Shown here in pieces: positions 51,601 through 60,660 of a stretch of 64,000 nt of DNA. The notes below the pieces were generated by a model. It was not told the origin of the DNA and made no database searches. It saw nothing but the letters and a program-made list of their open reading frames with translations. The DNA is from Thomasclavelia cocleata (GTDB taxonomy: Bacteria > Bacillota_I > Bacilli_A > Erysipelotrichales > Coprobacillaceae). The number at the start of each line of letters is the position of its first letter. The stretch's first letter is position 1. The stretch covers positions 102,064 to 166,063 of the forward strand of contig NZ_FOIN01000001.1 in NCBI RefSeq assembly GCF_900102365.1, read 5' to 3'. Position numbers and translations under genes: made by a program.

Positions 51601-52691
51601 ATGGCACTTTAACAGCAAAAAAAGCTTTTATAGTTGGAGAAATAGAATCGGGATCATCTATTAATATTAACAATAATTTTAAAGTAGCACCTGATGGAAC
51701 AGTTGAAATAAAAAAAGGTTCGATTAATATCGGCGATAAATTTATAGTAGATGATAGTGGAAAAATTGTTACATTAGAGGGTGGTTCAATTAATACACAT
51801 TATTTATCAAGCGATAATGTGTATAGTGAAAGTTCTTGTAGTGAGAATATCTCCTGCAATGTATTGAAATTTCCTTACAATAGTGAAAATTTTGTTGGAA
51901 ATATGTATTCAGGAAATAACTTTTTAACATTGTGCAATTCAAAAAATAATTATTTGGCAATAAGCTACTTTCTTACCGAGGGAGAAAACAATTCAACTTC
52001 TTATAGGTATATGAAATTTGACAAACAAAACGGTATATCTCCTATTATGTTTGAAGAAGATTCATATTTTAGTTGTCCAATTTATTTAAAAAATAAATCT
52101 GAAATATATGATTCACCTGATCCGAAATTAGCTATACGTGCTTCTAATGATATTTGGATTGCGTCAAATAAAAGCGGTTCTGGACAAATGGAAATCAGAA
52201 GTGATGGTGTTCATTGTTGGAACCTTTATGTACATGGCACAAAAAACAGAATAGTTAATACTGACAATTATGGTAGTGTTGCATTAAATGCAATTGAATC
52301 ACCGTCATGTTTTTTTGAAGATGTGGGAAGTGGCATCTTGAATGAGAATGGAGAATGTATAATTGCATTCGACTCAAGGTTTATTGAAACAATTAACACT
52401 GCATGTAAATATTATGTTAACTTAACAAAATGTGGTATTGGAGATGTTTATGTTAAAGAAAAAACTTTAAACTATTTTATAGTTTCAGGAACTCCGCATT
52501 TAGAATTTGATTGGTCTGTCAAAGTTAAACAAAAAGGATATGAGTCTGATAGAATGGTTGTTAATTCAAAAATGTCTGGAGATATTTCATCTAAAATGCA
52601 AAATGAAAAAGATATCAATACAATTGAAAATAATAGTATTGATTTATACTGGTATGAAAATTATTTAAACAATTTGATACAAGGAGGATAA
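48663..52691 (+). CDS. Tail-associated protein (Tal/prophage endopeptidase tail)
   Basis: 1342 aa. N-terminal gp27-like hub (SINKLFHKDGSVKELTFVLAD ... VDGTSIYDFLVGDLANEIKCLFLFD), an inserted zinc ribbon CYDC/CPSCGS (about residues 219-238), helical middle, and IVIDRNGLLCRNVDDITG ... LRLVNSTLAITNDNWKTVKAAIG typical of prophage tail proteins. Then come repeated beta segments (GTIYGSTININDNFTVDKDGT; IGDKFIVDDSGK) and a C-terminal intramolecular-chaperone-like stretch. No catalytic peptidase motif identified. Confidence 0.82.
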   Translation: MSINKLFHKDGSVKELTFVLADRSLHKMSILNNISDITINQNYNSANEISFTIRKEVNNNKANGWDELKDLRIVYVPEIDEYYQAKISCTDTVETIKNITLTSLCEAELSQIMLYNIEINTETDILREEYKIPTTFYKPNDITNSLLHRILEKAPHYQVGYVDVSLWNIQRTFSVDGTSIYDFLVGDLANEIKCLFLFDTTTRTINVYDTLSYCYDCEIREEFTDICPSCGSNNIKKGYGEDTGIFISTENLAQEVSIETNSDNLKNCFRLKAGDELMTATIKGVNPNGSDYIFNFSNDTKNDMPIDLINKLNEYDRDYDDCIKNFKPNIGTDTQIVNNYNSLVDKYNDEKYSSYKYNDDGEKELLRNSYIKFDDNIIGYNKLINVYYDLIDFKLYLESNLMPLILDEEHTSKTEISKLNESNLSPLGLVKVSDSTSSNTVESTIKNYAKVLIYSNFNVTVNTLSWDYYGTDDEEYHYGIWSGTITITNYGDKEDVATTDLIRVKIYDNYEAFISQKIEKNLKKNDEDYGSIFDIFSIKYTESDTDFISALSYYSLNRLTSFCDAYQSALNILIEIDQASEGADLYKTFYLPYYNRLNSLKEEIEVRNSEIKYIDDITLLVEEIKANVQESLDLKNYLGVELWKVFNAYRREDVYENSNYISDGLSNSKLISKADEFLKTAKKELYKASNLQYTVSATLSNFMTMKEFTPFKKKFVLGNWIRLEINSRIFKLRFVNWSLDYSNILNIGISFSTLEKNETYMSDIKSILDSAKSMSTNYDYIANQAEQNDKTNKIVANWIENGFNATAQKITDSNDNNIVIDRNGLLCRNVDDITGKYEDTQLRLVNSTLAITNDNWKTVKAAIGKFTSKDPITGEIKEQFGVLAENVVGQFIIGENLRLYSSDSDAVMSFDNNGLILNVLNNNNQFKNIFQVQKDGTPMLYIDRDGNLVANELKAINGEFTGTIYGSTININDNFTVDKDGTLTAKKAFIVGEIESGSSININNNFKVAPDGTVEIKKGSINIGDKFIVDDSGKIVTLEGGSINTHYLSSDNVYSESSCSENISCNVLKFPYNSENFVGNMYSGNNFLTLCNSKNNYLAISYFLTEGENNSTSYRYMKFDKQNGISPIMFEEDSYFSCPIYLKNKSEIYDSPDPKLAIRASNDIWIASNKSGSGQMEIRSDGVHCWNLYVHGTKNRIVNTDNYGSVALNAIESPSCFFEDVGSGILNENGECIIAFDSRFIETINTACKYYVNLTKCGIGDVYVKEKTLNYFIVSGTPHLEFDWSVKVKQKGYESDRMVVNSKMSGDISSKMQNEKDINTIENNSIDLYWYENYLNNLIQGG

Positions 52692-52693
52692 CA

Positions 52694-52891
52694 ATGACAA
52701 AAAAAGTTATAACTTCATTTACCTCACTTACTACTGCTGAAGGTAAAAACCTTACTTTCACTTATTCAGAAATAAATGAAGATGGACAAAAGATTAAAGA
52801 AAACGAACGCCATACTATTATAGTTATGGATGAAGAAATTGAAAAAAAGATTGAAGACATTCAATCTTTTTTAATGACAAAAATAAAATAG
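52694..52891 (+). CDS. Small hypothetical baseplate-cluster protein (65 aa)
   Basis: 65 aa starting 2 bp after the Tal stop, with AGGAGG inside the Tal end. MTKKVITSFTSLTTAEGKNL, then a short helix EEIEKKIEDIQSFL. Small proteins in this slot are common in Bacillota siphophages; role unknown. Confidence 0.6.
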   Translation: MTKKVITSFTSLTTAEGKNLTFTYSEINEDGQKIKENERHTIIVMDEEIEKKIEDIQSFLMTKIK

Positions 52892-52905
52892 GATGGTAAC
52901 AAACA

Positions 52906-54708
52906 TTGAAAATTGTTCAACATGGAAATAATTTATTTGCAGATTTCAAAAATATTCCATCCCAATATAGTGGTAATATTGAAATAGAGTTTGAAAAAGA
53001 CCCTTCTTTTGATGATTTATATATTATTACTCCAGTAGTTGGATATATAAACAACGGACAAGCAATAGCTCATCCAAGAGGACTGAATAATAATATTTTC
53101 ACAATTCCACCAAATGCATTTGAAAGCAATGGTTATATCAACATTGCTTTTTCTTTATACAAGGAAAACAAAGTAGTAAATACAAATCAATTAAGTTTTA
53201 GAGTTAATAAATCAACTGGTGGAAATATTCTACCAGAAGATGATTTATTATGGCAAGAAGCAGTAACTTCTATTGTTGAAGAATATATAGACAAATATCT
53301 CAGAGATGATTTAAATGAATTAATTGAGCAAGCAAAACAGCATCAGGAAATTGTAACAGAACAAAAGAATAAAGTTGATGAACTTTTAAGATTGGTAGAA
53401 GAACAAACTGAGACATTATTGCAATTAGAACACGAAGTTTCTCAAAATGAAGCAGTTAGACAAAACGCTGAATCTAATAGAAATTCTAATGAAAACACTA
53501 GAAATTCTAATGAAAGTACAAGAGAACAAAACGAGGATACCCGTGAATCTAATGAGGAAGAAAGAGTTTCTGGTGAAAATACTAGAAATTCTAATGAAAA
53601 CACTAGAAAAGCTAACGAAACAAAAAGAATAAGCAATGAGAATACTAGAAAAACCAATGAAAACGAACGAATAAATAGCGAAAACGAACGTAAAGCTGCT
53701 ACTACTACTGCAATAAATAACTGCAATAGTATACACTCAACTTTAACTACCAAATTGAACAATGGTGAGTTCACTCCAAATTTTACTATTGGTACTGTTA
53801 GTCAAGGAAGTGCTGCTGTTTTTTTAGTTGGAGATAAAAATAATCCAGTACTTAATTTTGTATTACCAACAGCTTTTGGTTTGGAAGACTATTATGATAA
53901 AACTGAAATCAACGGTCTTTTAAATAACAAACTCAATATAAATGGAGGTACATTAACTGGTGAGCTTCGGTTAAATAGCGGTTTGCATTTTAATAACGGA
54001 AATGTTTATTTAAAAAATAACAGCACTCAATTTTATTGGATTAGCTCAAGTGGTACTACATATAGGCTGTTTAACAATTTAAGTAATAAATTTAATCTTG
54101 GAAACAATTCTAACCAGATGTGTTTGTATTCAAGTGGTATACCAAAATGTAAAATAGGAAATAACTCGAATGAATATGATATTATGACTTCAATGGGAGG
54201 AATTTTAAGTGATGGAGCAAAAATAAAAGGAAAAATTTCTAATTTGGAATATGAGTTAATTGGTGCTGAATCATTTCAGGAAAATAATACAACACAGAAC
54301 TATCCTTTTGTTGTAATTGGCGATGGTTCTATTAAAGTAGGAATTAAAAGCAGTTCCGTCCCCTACTGGATTAGTTCAAATAATGGTCTAAGAAGATTAG
54401 CTTTAGAAGATGAAGTTCCTAATATTTCAACTGTAGAATTCAATTTTGATGTTAATTATGATTATGCATCGTTCTCAAAACCGTTACCTATCGGATTTGA
54501 TGTAACCAATACAATCATATTGTCTATAAGTGTTCATGATATTTCTATGGGAAGAACCAGATTAATCTCACAAGAAGAAGCACGCATCTATATAGAGAGT
54601 AATGATGAGCTCAATCTTGATTGGATTGACACAACAGTAAAGTCATCATTTAAGGTTACTGTTGTATTAATGAACACTGGAGCGCCACCTATTCCTGTTA
54701 CAGTGTAA
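52906..54708 (+). CDS. BppU-like baseplate protein with NE-repeat coiled coil
   Basis: 600 aa from TTG 52906. N-terminal BppU domain (residues 1-105: VQHGNNLFADFKNIPSQYSGNIEIEFEKDPSF). Coiled coil (about 110-260) follows with repeated ENTRNSNE-type heptad/undecad units built from NEx2R. The C-terminal beta-rich head has NGLLNNKLNINGGTLTGELRLN and a late ISVHDISMGRTRLISQ domain. It should form trimeric upper-baseplate/receptor-binding structures. Confidence 0.8.
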   Translation: MKIVQHGNNLFADFKNIPSQYSGNIEIEFEKDPSFDDLYIITPVVGYINNGQAIAHPRGLNNNIFTIPPNAFESNGYINIAFSLYKENKVVNTNQLSFRVNKSTGGNILPEDDLLWQEAVTSIVEEYIDKYLRDDLNELIEQAKQHQEIVTEQKNKVDELLRLVEEQTETLLQLEHEVSQNEAVRQNAESNRNSNENTRNSNESTREQNEDTRESNEEERVSGENTRNSNENTRKANETKRISNENTRKTNENERINSENERKAATTTAINNCNSIHSTLTTKLNNGEFTPNFTIGTVSQGSAAVFLVGDKNNPVLNFVLPTAFGLEDYYDKTEINGLLNNKLNINGGTLTGELRLNSGLHFNNGNVYLKNNSTQFYWISSSGTTYRLFNNLSNKFNLGNNSNQMCLYSSGIPKCKIGNNSNEYDIMTSMGGILSDGAKIKGKISNLEYELIGAESFQENNTTQNYPFVVIGDGSIKVGIKSSSVPYWISSNNGLRRLALEDEVPNISTVEFNFDVNYDYASFSKPLPIGFDVTNTIILSISVHDISMGRTRLISQEEARIYIESNDELNLDWIDTTVKSSFKVTVVLMNTGAPPIPVTV

Positions 54709-54734
54709 ATAAAACAGTAAGAAAGGAGCAACTG

Positions 54735-55469
54735 ATGGATAATTTTTATGTTGATAAAATTCTAACTTTTGGTGAACAAACTAAAATATATGAGTACAAG
54801 GTTGGAAACCAGCATGATATTAATTCTAATGTAATAAGATTTACAAACCAGGACTTATTTGTACCTGGTTTTTATTATTATGTAATTATTAGAAGCGAAC
54901 ATGACGAAAAGGTTAAGCATATCTTAATTGAAAATAATGAGTTTAAAATACCATCTTTTATGACTAGATATCCAGGCAAATACTTATGTCAAGTTGCTTT
55001 TAGAAATAAAAAAATTAAGCCTGGTGAATCAATTAATGAAAACAGCTTTATCAAAGTATCTAACAAGTTTTATCTAAAAACAATGCGTTCTATTTTTGAT
55101 GAAGACGATGAGGTAGAGGGATTAGATCCAAATATAAAGTTTTTATATGATGAATTATTAGATTTAAAAGATGATCTGATTAACAAAATAGAAAGCGGAT
55201 GGTTTAATGGCTTCTCCCCTACTATATCAATCTATGAGGATACAGAAGATTCTTTTAGACTGATTATAAAAAATAAGGACAGTGAAATAATTACTCCAAA
55301 TCTAAAAATAAATGAAAATCCAACTATAGATTTTGCTACATTTAAAGAAATAGATGATATATGCAATGATGTGTTTAATTCAAATAAAAACTGCAATTGT
55401 ATTATTGATTTTATTAATAATCAAGAGGTAGATAAATTATGTGACGAAGTATTTACCCAAAAGAAATAA
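54735..55469 (+). CDS. BppU-like baseplate protein
   Basis: 244 aa. Beta-rich N-terminal domain similar in layout to the neighbouring BppU (KILTFGEQTKIYEYKVGNQHDIN, PGFYYYVIIRSEHDEKVKHILI). The C-terminus carries two copies of the acidic motif FATFKEIDDICNDVF and NQEVDKLCDEVF, which also ends two downstream tail proteins. Followed by a terminator. Confidence 0.7.
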   Translation: MDNFYVDKILTFGEQTKIYEYKVGNQHDINSNVIRFTNQDLFVPGFYYYVIIRSEHDEKVKHILIENNEFKIPSFMTRYPGKYLCQVAFRNKKIKPGESINENSFIKVSNKFYLKTMRSIFDEDDEVEGLDPNIKFLYDELLDLKDDLINKIESGWFNGFSPTISIYEDTEDSFRLIIKNKDSEIITPNLKINENPTIDFATFKEIDDICNDVFNSNKNCNCIIDFINNQEVDKLCDEVFTQKK

Positions 55470-55497
55470 TTCATCATATCTGGTATATGTAATGATT

Positions 55498-55530
55498 AAA
55501 GTCAATTATCTTAACAATAATTGACTTTTT
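55498..55530 (+). terminator. Intrinsic terminator in baseplate cluster
   Basis: AAAGTCAATTAT pairs with ATAATTGACTTT across a 7-nt loop; T5 follows. Confidence 0.85.
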
Positions 55531-55575
55531 CTAACAAGAATAAAATTACGATTTTAAATAAAAGGAGGAAGTAAA

Positions 55576-56283
55576 ATGGTAAAAACAAAATTAAGTGCTA
55601 AAGCACTAAACGCTTTAATTGACGAACAAACAGCGGAAAAAGTTGTAGGGACTAACGGACTAAAGCATGCATTAGAATATATTAATGCAAATTTCGTTAC
55701 TCAGGATGAGTTTAATTACAAACCCATAGCTATTAATTCATTCACAAATAACAAAAACACTCAGGAAATGGGTACAACAATCACAGATGTTGTCTTAAAC
55801 TGGACATTAAACAAAAAGGCTAAAACATTAACTTTAGATGGTACAAATGTTTCTGCAACTGACACTTCTAAGACCTTGACAGGTCAAAATATTACAACAA
55901 ATAAAACATTTACATTAAGAGCAGTAGATGAAAAAGATGCAAGCACAACTAAAACTACTGCCATCACTTTTTTAAACGGTGTGTATTGGGGCGCCAAAGC
56001 AGTGCCTAGTACATACGATAGTACATTTGTATTAACATTAACAAAAGGATTGCAAGCCAATAAAAACAAAACATTTACAGCTACTGCTGGAGAAAATGAA
56101 TATCTATTCTATGCTGTGCCAGCTCGTTATGGTGCTGTCAATTTCAATGTTGGTGGATTCGATGGAGGATTTACTAAAGTTGCCACTATTGAATTTACAA
56201 ATGCGTCTGGATATACAGAGAACTATGATATTTACAAGTCCGACAACGCAAATTTGGGTACACAGACTGTAACTTGTAAATAA
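55576..56283 (+). CDS. Putative tail fibre/baseplate protein (235 aa)
   Basis: 235 aa. N-terminal attachment segment (KLSAKALNALIDEQTAEKVVGTNGLKHALEYINANFVTQDEF), then a Thr-rich Ig-like repeat (LTLDGTNVSATDTSKTLTGQNITTNKTFTL), and a conserved C-terminal domain with YWGAKAVPSTYDSTFVLTL and FTNASGYTENYDIYKSDNANLGTQTVTCK. It resembles structural proteins beside BppU in Bacillota phages. Confidence 0.7.
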   Translation: MVKTKLSAKALNALIDEQTAEKVVGTNGLKHALEYINANFVTQDEFNYKPIAINSFTNNKNTQEMGTTITDVVLNWTLNKKAKTLTLDGTNVSATDTSKTLTGQNITTNKTFTLRAVDEKDASTTKTTAITFLNGVYWGAKAVPSTYDSTFVLTLTKGLQANKNKTFTATAGENEYLFYAVPARYGAVNFNVGGFDGGFTKVATIEFTNASGYTENYDIYKSDNANLGTQTVTCK

Positions 56284-56294
56284 GGAGGTTTGAC

Positions 56295-58976
56295 GTGGCA
56301 AATATTATAGGATCATTATCCTTTGTTTCCAGCAAACAAAGGATAATAGTAAAATTAAAAGGAGTTAATTCAGTTTCTGTCAAATTTGGAACAGAAACTG
56401 AAAATTATAATTTAAGTAAAAATGAAATTGTTGTTGAACATGATTTCGGAAATACTGATTCTCATTATATTGTTATAAATAATGCTCAAAATATTACTGA
56501 AATAGATATTTCGAACAATGGAATTAACAATATTAATTTATATTTATGTACCTTATTAAAGAAATTTGTAGCGTACAATAACAATATTAACAAATTAGAA
56601 TTTACTAACTCTAACGCTTTGCAATATGTACATATTCAAAACAATCCAATGTGTACAAATGAAAGTGCTATGACAAATATGATCAATTCCCTTCCAGATA
56701 GGAATAACAAGGCGTTTGGTTCCATTATTATGTATGATTTTGTACCTCCTAGAGAGTTCGAAAATATGACAATGGATCAACTATATGAAAGAGATGTGCG
56801 CAAAAAATTAGAAAAAACATCTATTCCTAAAGACTGGTACTTTGGAAGTGCAATTATTTACAATGAAGAAGAATATGCAAAATGTATGAACATAAAAGAA
56901 TCTCATGTTACTGATGTTTGGGAATCTGCTGAATATGGTGAGGGGTTAGTAGTTAGTTCTAAAGAAAATGGCTATGCACTAAATCATCCAGAAATTGAAA
57001 GTAACAGAATACTTGAGCATAAACAATTTAATACTGCAACCAATCCTACTTCTTTAATTGACAAAACAAACGCTTCTATTGCTCAAGGCGATTTTCAATC
57101 TCATGGTACTAAAACTTTATCTGTTATTGGAGCTTCAAATAAAATATATGGAGTATTGCCTAGATGTAAGTTTAAATTATTAGACTCAATGAACAATGAT
57201 AGTTATAAGACTGATGCTTACTTTAATTTGATTCGTGATTTTTATGATGATACTATAGATATAATATATCTAGCTCAATCATTCACCAATTTAGAACTTG
57301 CCACTAAAATTGCTGCATCATTATCAAATAATAAAAAGAGACTTGTAATTTCCAGTGTTGGGAATGATGGTGATGGTGCGTTAAACACTGATGATCATAC
57401 TTTAACCGAATATCCAGGTTCTCATTTGATTGAGGATGGCGGGTTTATGCATTATGTTGCTGGACTAGGGAACAACAATACCATATATCAAATATCAACC
57501 TGGTGCCAAGGTGTTGATTTAGCAGAAAGGGCATTTGGTTACGCTCCAGAATTTTCAAACAGTACAAAAAATTTTATATATCGATATTTTAATGGAACAT
57601 CTTATTCTGTTCCTCTAGTGGCAGGATATGCAGGAATTATACAAGTGTTACTTACTAAAAAACATGGTAAAAAGCCAACTAAAGATGAAGTGATAGACGA
57701 GATAGTTAGAAGATGTAATCCTTTAAAACAATATCATAGATATAAAATCGGGAATGGTAGAATTGATTTTTCTACATATAATACTATGGAAAGTTTTGAT
57801 ATTCTTGCAGAATCAATCCAGGCGGAGGAATCTGTTACTATGGATTTATATTCAAAATATAAACTCAAATATAAACTTCTACCAGATAATATTTATAATA
57901 ATAATATTACTATAGAATCCACAGATAACAATATAGTTCAAATAAGTGAAGATAACACATTATTTGCATTGAGTGTAGGCTCATGTGAAGTGGTAGTATT
58001 TTCCAATGATGGATCAATAAAAAAAAATATACCTATTACAGTTAATAGCATAACTGAGGCTAAAATTGAAGAAGAAAACACAAGTATGGTTGGTAAATTT
58101 GAAAGAGAAAATTTTACACCTAATGGTGAATGGATAAACTCTATTGAAGGAAGTAATATAAAATTAAATACCGTTGACATTGATAATAATTTGAATATTA
58201 CAAGTGTTAATGGATATTTAGAAATACCTCATATCCAAACAGATTTTACAGTATCGTTTTATGTTGGAAACATTATTGACCTTAAATATAATGGAAGAAT
58301 TTTTTCTCTTTATAATTATAATGAAGATGAATTTTTCACATTAGATTTTATGGCAACAGTAAAAGATAATAATCTTATGCTTGTAGGGTTATTAGAGAGG
58401 GATATAAATGGCAAGAGTGATTATACAAAACAGTATTACAATCAGTTTCCTAATATCAAAAACGCATTTAATCAAAACAATATAACTTGTGTTTTTAATA
58501 AAGGGGTACAACAAATAATTATTTATTTAGATGGAAATAAAATTCTTGAAGAATATTTAACAGATAGAATGCCAAACAATTTAAAAATATGTATAGGAAA
58601 TTCAAAAATGCATAATAAAGCAGTAGTAGGAGCCAATTTTTCAGAAGTGAGAGTATTCAGCAAAGCGTTATCAAACGACGAGGTTCTTGATAATGTAGCA
58701 AGACAATTAAAAATTAACAACAATATTACAGAAATAGAAGGAGATGAAGGCAAAGTGGAATACAAAGGAAGTGTAACTCTAATTTCAGGATTGAGACAAG
58801 CAAATAATGGAAAATTTCCATTAGTCGATGCTACTGCAGTTCAGTATAAGAATGAAGAAAATGAAGACGGAACATTTAAATCTGTCGAACAAAAAATTGA
58901 TGAGATAGCTGGAGATAACAGCAAGTTCGCAACAAGCGAAGATGTAGATAATATAATCTCAGATTTATTTGGATAA
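56295..58976 (+). CDS. Tail protein with LRR-like, subtilisin-fold, BIG and LamG-like domains
   Basis: 893 aa from GTG 56295. Leucine-rich-repeat-like start (ITEIDISNNGINNINLYLC, about 68-120). Peptidase S8 fold: EGLVVSSKENGYALNHPEIE (about 216-235, the usual Asp is Glu or Ser), SHGTKTLSVIGA (catalytic His, about 271), SSVGNDGDG (oxyanion Asn, about 354) and NGTSYSVPLVAGYAG (catalytic Ser, about 437). Then come a BIG2-like domain (about 505-590), a LamG-like beta sandwich (about 640-800) and the C-terminal motif FATSEDVDNIISDLFG. Likely a tail spike that cuts or binds host surface proteins. Confidence 0.75.
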   Translation: MANIIGSLSFVSSKQRIIVKLKGVNSVSVKFGTETENYNLSKNEIVVEHDFGNTDSHYIVINNAQNITEIDISNNGINNINLYLCTLLKKFVAYNNNINKLEFTNSNALQYVHIQNNPMCTNESAMTNMINSLPDRNNKAFGSIIMYDFVPPREFENMTMDQLYERDVRKKLEKTSIPKDWYFGSAIIYNEEEYAKCMNIKESHVTDVWESAEYGEGLVVSSKENGYALNHPEIESNRILEHKQFNTATNPTSLIDKTNASIAQGDFQSHGTKTLSVIGASNKIYGVLPRCKFKLLDSMNNDSYKTDAYFNLIRDFYDDTIDIIYLAQSFTNLELATKIAASLSNNKKRLVISSVGNDGDGALNTDDHTLTEYPGSHLIEDGGFMHYVAGLGNNNTIYQISTWCQGVDLAERAFGYAPEFSNSTKNFIYRYFNGTSYSVPLVAGYAGIIQVLLTKKHGKKPTKDEVIDEIVRRCNPLKQYHRYKIGNGRIDFSTYNTMESFDILAESIQAEESVTMDLYSKYKLKYKLLPDNIYNNNITIESTDNNIVQISEDNTLFALSVGSCEVVVFSNDGSIKKNIPITVNSITEAKIEEENTSMVGKFERENFTPNGEWINSIEGSNIKLNTVDIDNNLNITSVNGYLEIPHIQTDFTVSFYVGNIIDLKYNGRIFSLYNYNEDEFFTLDFMATVKDNNLMLVGLLERDINGKSDYTKQYYNQFPNIKNAFNQNNITCVFNKGVQQIIIYLDGNKILEEYLTDRMPNNLKICIGNSKMHNKAVVGANFSEVRVFSKALSNDEVLDNVARQLKINNNITEIEGDEGKVEYKGSVTLISGLRQANNGKFPLVDATAVQYKNEENEDGTFKSVEQKIDEIAGDNSKFATSEDVDNIISDLFG

Positions 58977-58990
58977 GGAGGAATGATCAG

Positions 58991-59836
58991 ATGAATAAAA
59001 TACATATAACATTAGATTTGCTAAGAAAATTTGCAACTGGTTTCAAAAGACAAATTGATGTTTTATTGAATAACAAAGTTGACAAAGTAGACGGAAAACA
59101 ACTGTCTACTGAAGACTATACAACAGCAGAAAAGAATAAATTAAAAAGTTTAAGCAATTATACATTGCCAAAAGCTAGTTCAACTATCCTTGGTGGGGTT
59201 AAAGTTGGAGCTGGTTTAACAATTGACACTGATGGTAATTTAAGCGCTACAGGTGGCGGAGAAGCAGATAGCGTAAATTGGGAGAATGTTGTTGGAAAAC
59301 CTGATAAATTAAGTCAGTTTACAAATGATAGTGATTTCCAAACCGCTGAAAATGTTGATTCTAAACTTGTCGATTATGCAAAGAAAACAGATATAGCTAG
59401 TGTTTATAAATACAAAGGAAGCAAAGCTAATTATGCAGCCTTGCCTACTTCTGGAAATATTGTAGGTGATGTGTGGAACATTGAAGCAGCTGATAGTACT
59501 AACAATATTAAAGCTGGAGACAATGTTGGTTGGACTGGTACTGAATGGGATAATTTAGGTGGTAATGTAGATTTAAGCTCTTATGCCTTAAAAAGCGAAT
59601 TGCCAACCAAAACTTCTCTATTGACTAATGATTCTGGATTCCAGACATCTGCTCAAGTTGAAACTATTGTTAATGGTAAAGTGACAAGCAAAGTAGATAA
59701 AGAAGATGGTAAAGGGTTATCTACAAATGATTTCACTAATGAGTATAAAGACAAGTTAGATAATTTAGAAAACATTACTATTGATTTTGCTACAACAAGT
59801 GATATTGATAATATAATTAATGAAGTGTTTGCATAA
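58991..59836 (+). CDS. Tail fibre protein
   Basis: 281 aa. Repeats typical of phage fibres: LLNNKVDKVDGKQLSTEDYTTAEKNKLKSL, GGVKVGAGLTIDTDGNLS, VVGKPDKLSQFTNDSDFQT, YKYKGSKANYAALPTSGNIVGDVWNIE, then SKVDKEDGKGLSTNDFTNEYKDKLDNL. It ends with the shared motif FATTSDIDNIINEVF. GGAGG upstream; its stop is adjacent to the next ATG. Confidence 0.85.
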   Translation: MNKIHITLDLLRKFATGFKRQIDVLLNNKVDKVDGKQLSTEDYTTAEKNKLKSLSNYTLPKASSTILGGVKVGAGLTIDTDGNLSATGGGEADSVNWENVVGKPDKLSQFTNDSDFQTAENVDSKLVDYAKKTDIASVYKYKGSKANYAALPTSGNIVGDVWNIEAADSTNNIKAGDNVGWTGTEWDNLGGNVDLSSYALKSELPTKTSLLTNDSGFQTSAQVETIVNGKVTSKVDKEDGKGLSTNDFTNEYKDKLDNLENITIDFATTSDIDNIINEVFA

Positions 59837-60324
59837 TGCCAAATTTTATAAAAAAATTATTTTCAAGAGAGACAGTTTCAAATAAGTGTGTTGGAACTGT
59901 CTCTTTAAGCTATTTATTAATTCGATTAAAATCACTATTTGTAGCTAAAAATGAGTTGATTGATAAAATTTATCCAATAGGCATAGTAATAGGATTAAAG
60001 GATAGTGTTGATCCAAGCATTGTATTGGGTGGTGACTGGTGGGATATTACATCTAAATACGTAAACATCCCTACTGGTATTAAAAAATGGCAAAGAATTG
60101 TTGTTGTAACCAGTAACAAAACAAGTTTACAGAAAACGTACAATCAATATAAAAATCTAGAATCAGATAAATATATTGAGAGTTCATGGCTGCCTTTTGC
60201 AGTTGCGTTAGAAAAAGCACATGAAATATTGGAATATCCAGGGGCAACACAAAAAGAAGTTGATGAAGCTGATACAGCGTTGACAATGGCTTATATAGGG
60301 CTTAGATTAAAACCCACAAATTAA
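59836..60324 (+). CDS. Tail protein with C-terminal FIVAR-like domain
   Basis: 162 aa. N-terminal part has a fibre-tip pattern (KIYPIGIVIGLKDSVDPSIVLGGDWWDI). The C-terminal 70 residues look like a FIVAR helical bundle (SWLPFAVALEKAHEILEYPGATQKEVDEADTALTMAYIGL), a domain that binds cell-surface polymers in Gram-positive adhesins. Start overlaps the fibre stop. Confidence 0.7.
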   Translation: MPNFIKKLFSRETVSNKCVGTVSLSYLLIRLKSLFVAKNELIDKIYPIGIVIGLKDSVDPSIVLGGDWWDITSKYVNIPTGIKKWQRIVVVTSNKTSLQKTYNQYKNLESDKYIESSWLPFAVALEKAHEILEYPGATQKEVDEADTALTMAYIGLRLKPTN

Positions 60325-60347
60325 AAAAATATACAGGAGAAATATTT

Positions 60348-60584
60348 ATGGATAATATTAAAAAATTACAAGAATTTGTTAAGAGCAATGAGAGTTTGAA
60401 AAAAGAAAATTACAAAGAAGAAACATGGAATATATTTGAAAAACAGCTAAATGAAGCTAATAAGTTCTTGAAAGATGTTGATTGTGAAGCATCTAGAAAA
60501 TACACAGAATTAGTAAAAGTATTTGTTAATTTAAGATTAAAACCAAATAAAGATCTATTGGCAAATTTAATTAATAAAAAATAG
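60348..60584 (+). CDS. Single FIVAR-like domain protein
   Basis: 78 aa with the same helical pattern as the C-terminus of the preceding protein: SNESLKKENYKEETWNIFEKQLNEANKFL ... YTELVKVFVNLRLKP. Both end in LRLKP. It has its own AGGAG site. Probably duplicated from its neighbour; may be a free adhesin subunit. Confidence 0.65.
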   Translation: MDNIKKLQEFVKSNESLKKENYKEETWNIFEKQLNEANKFLKDVDCEASRKYTELVKVFVNLRLKPNKDLLANLINKK

Positions 60585-60660
60585 AGCAAACATATTTTGT
60601 TCTATTGAAATAGTTTATGGATAGAAATATCCATTTTTTAATTTTATAAAGGAGATTATT

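Noticed and set aside
53425-53774. Two long minus-strand frames under the BppU coiled coil
   Set aside because: They are shadows of repetitive AAY-GAR codons on the coding strand.
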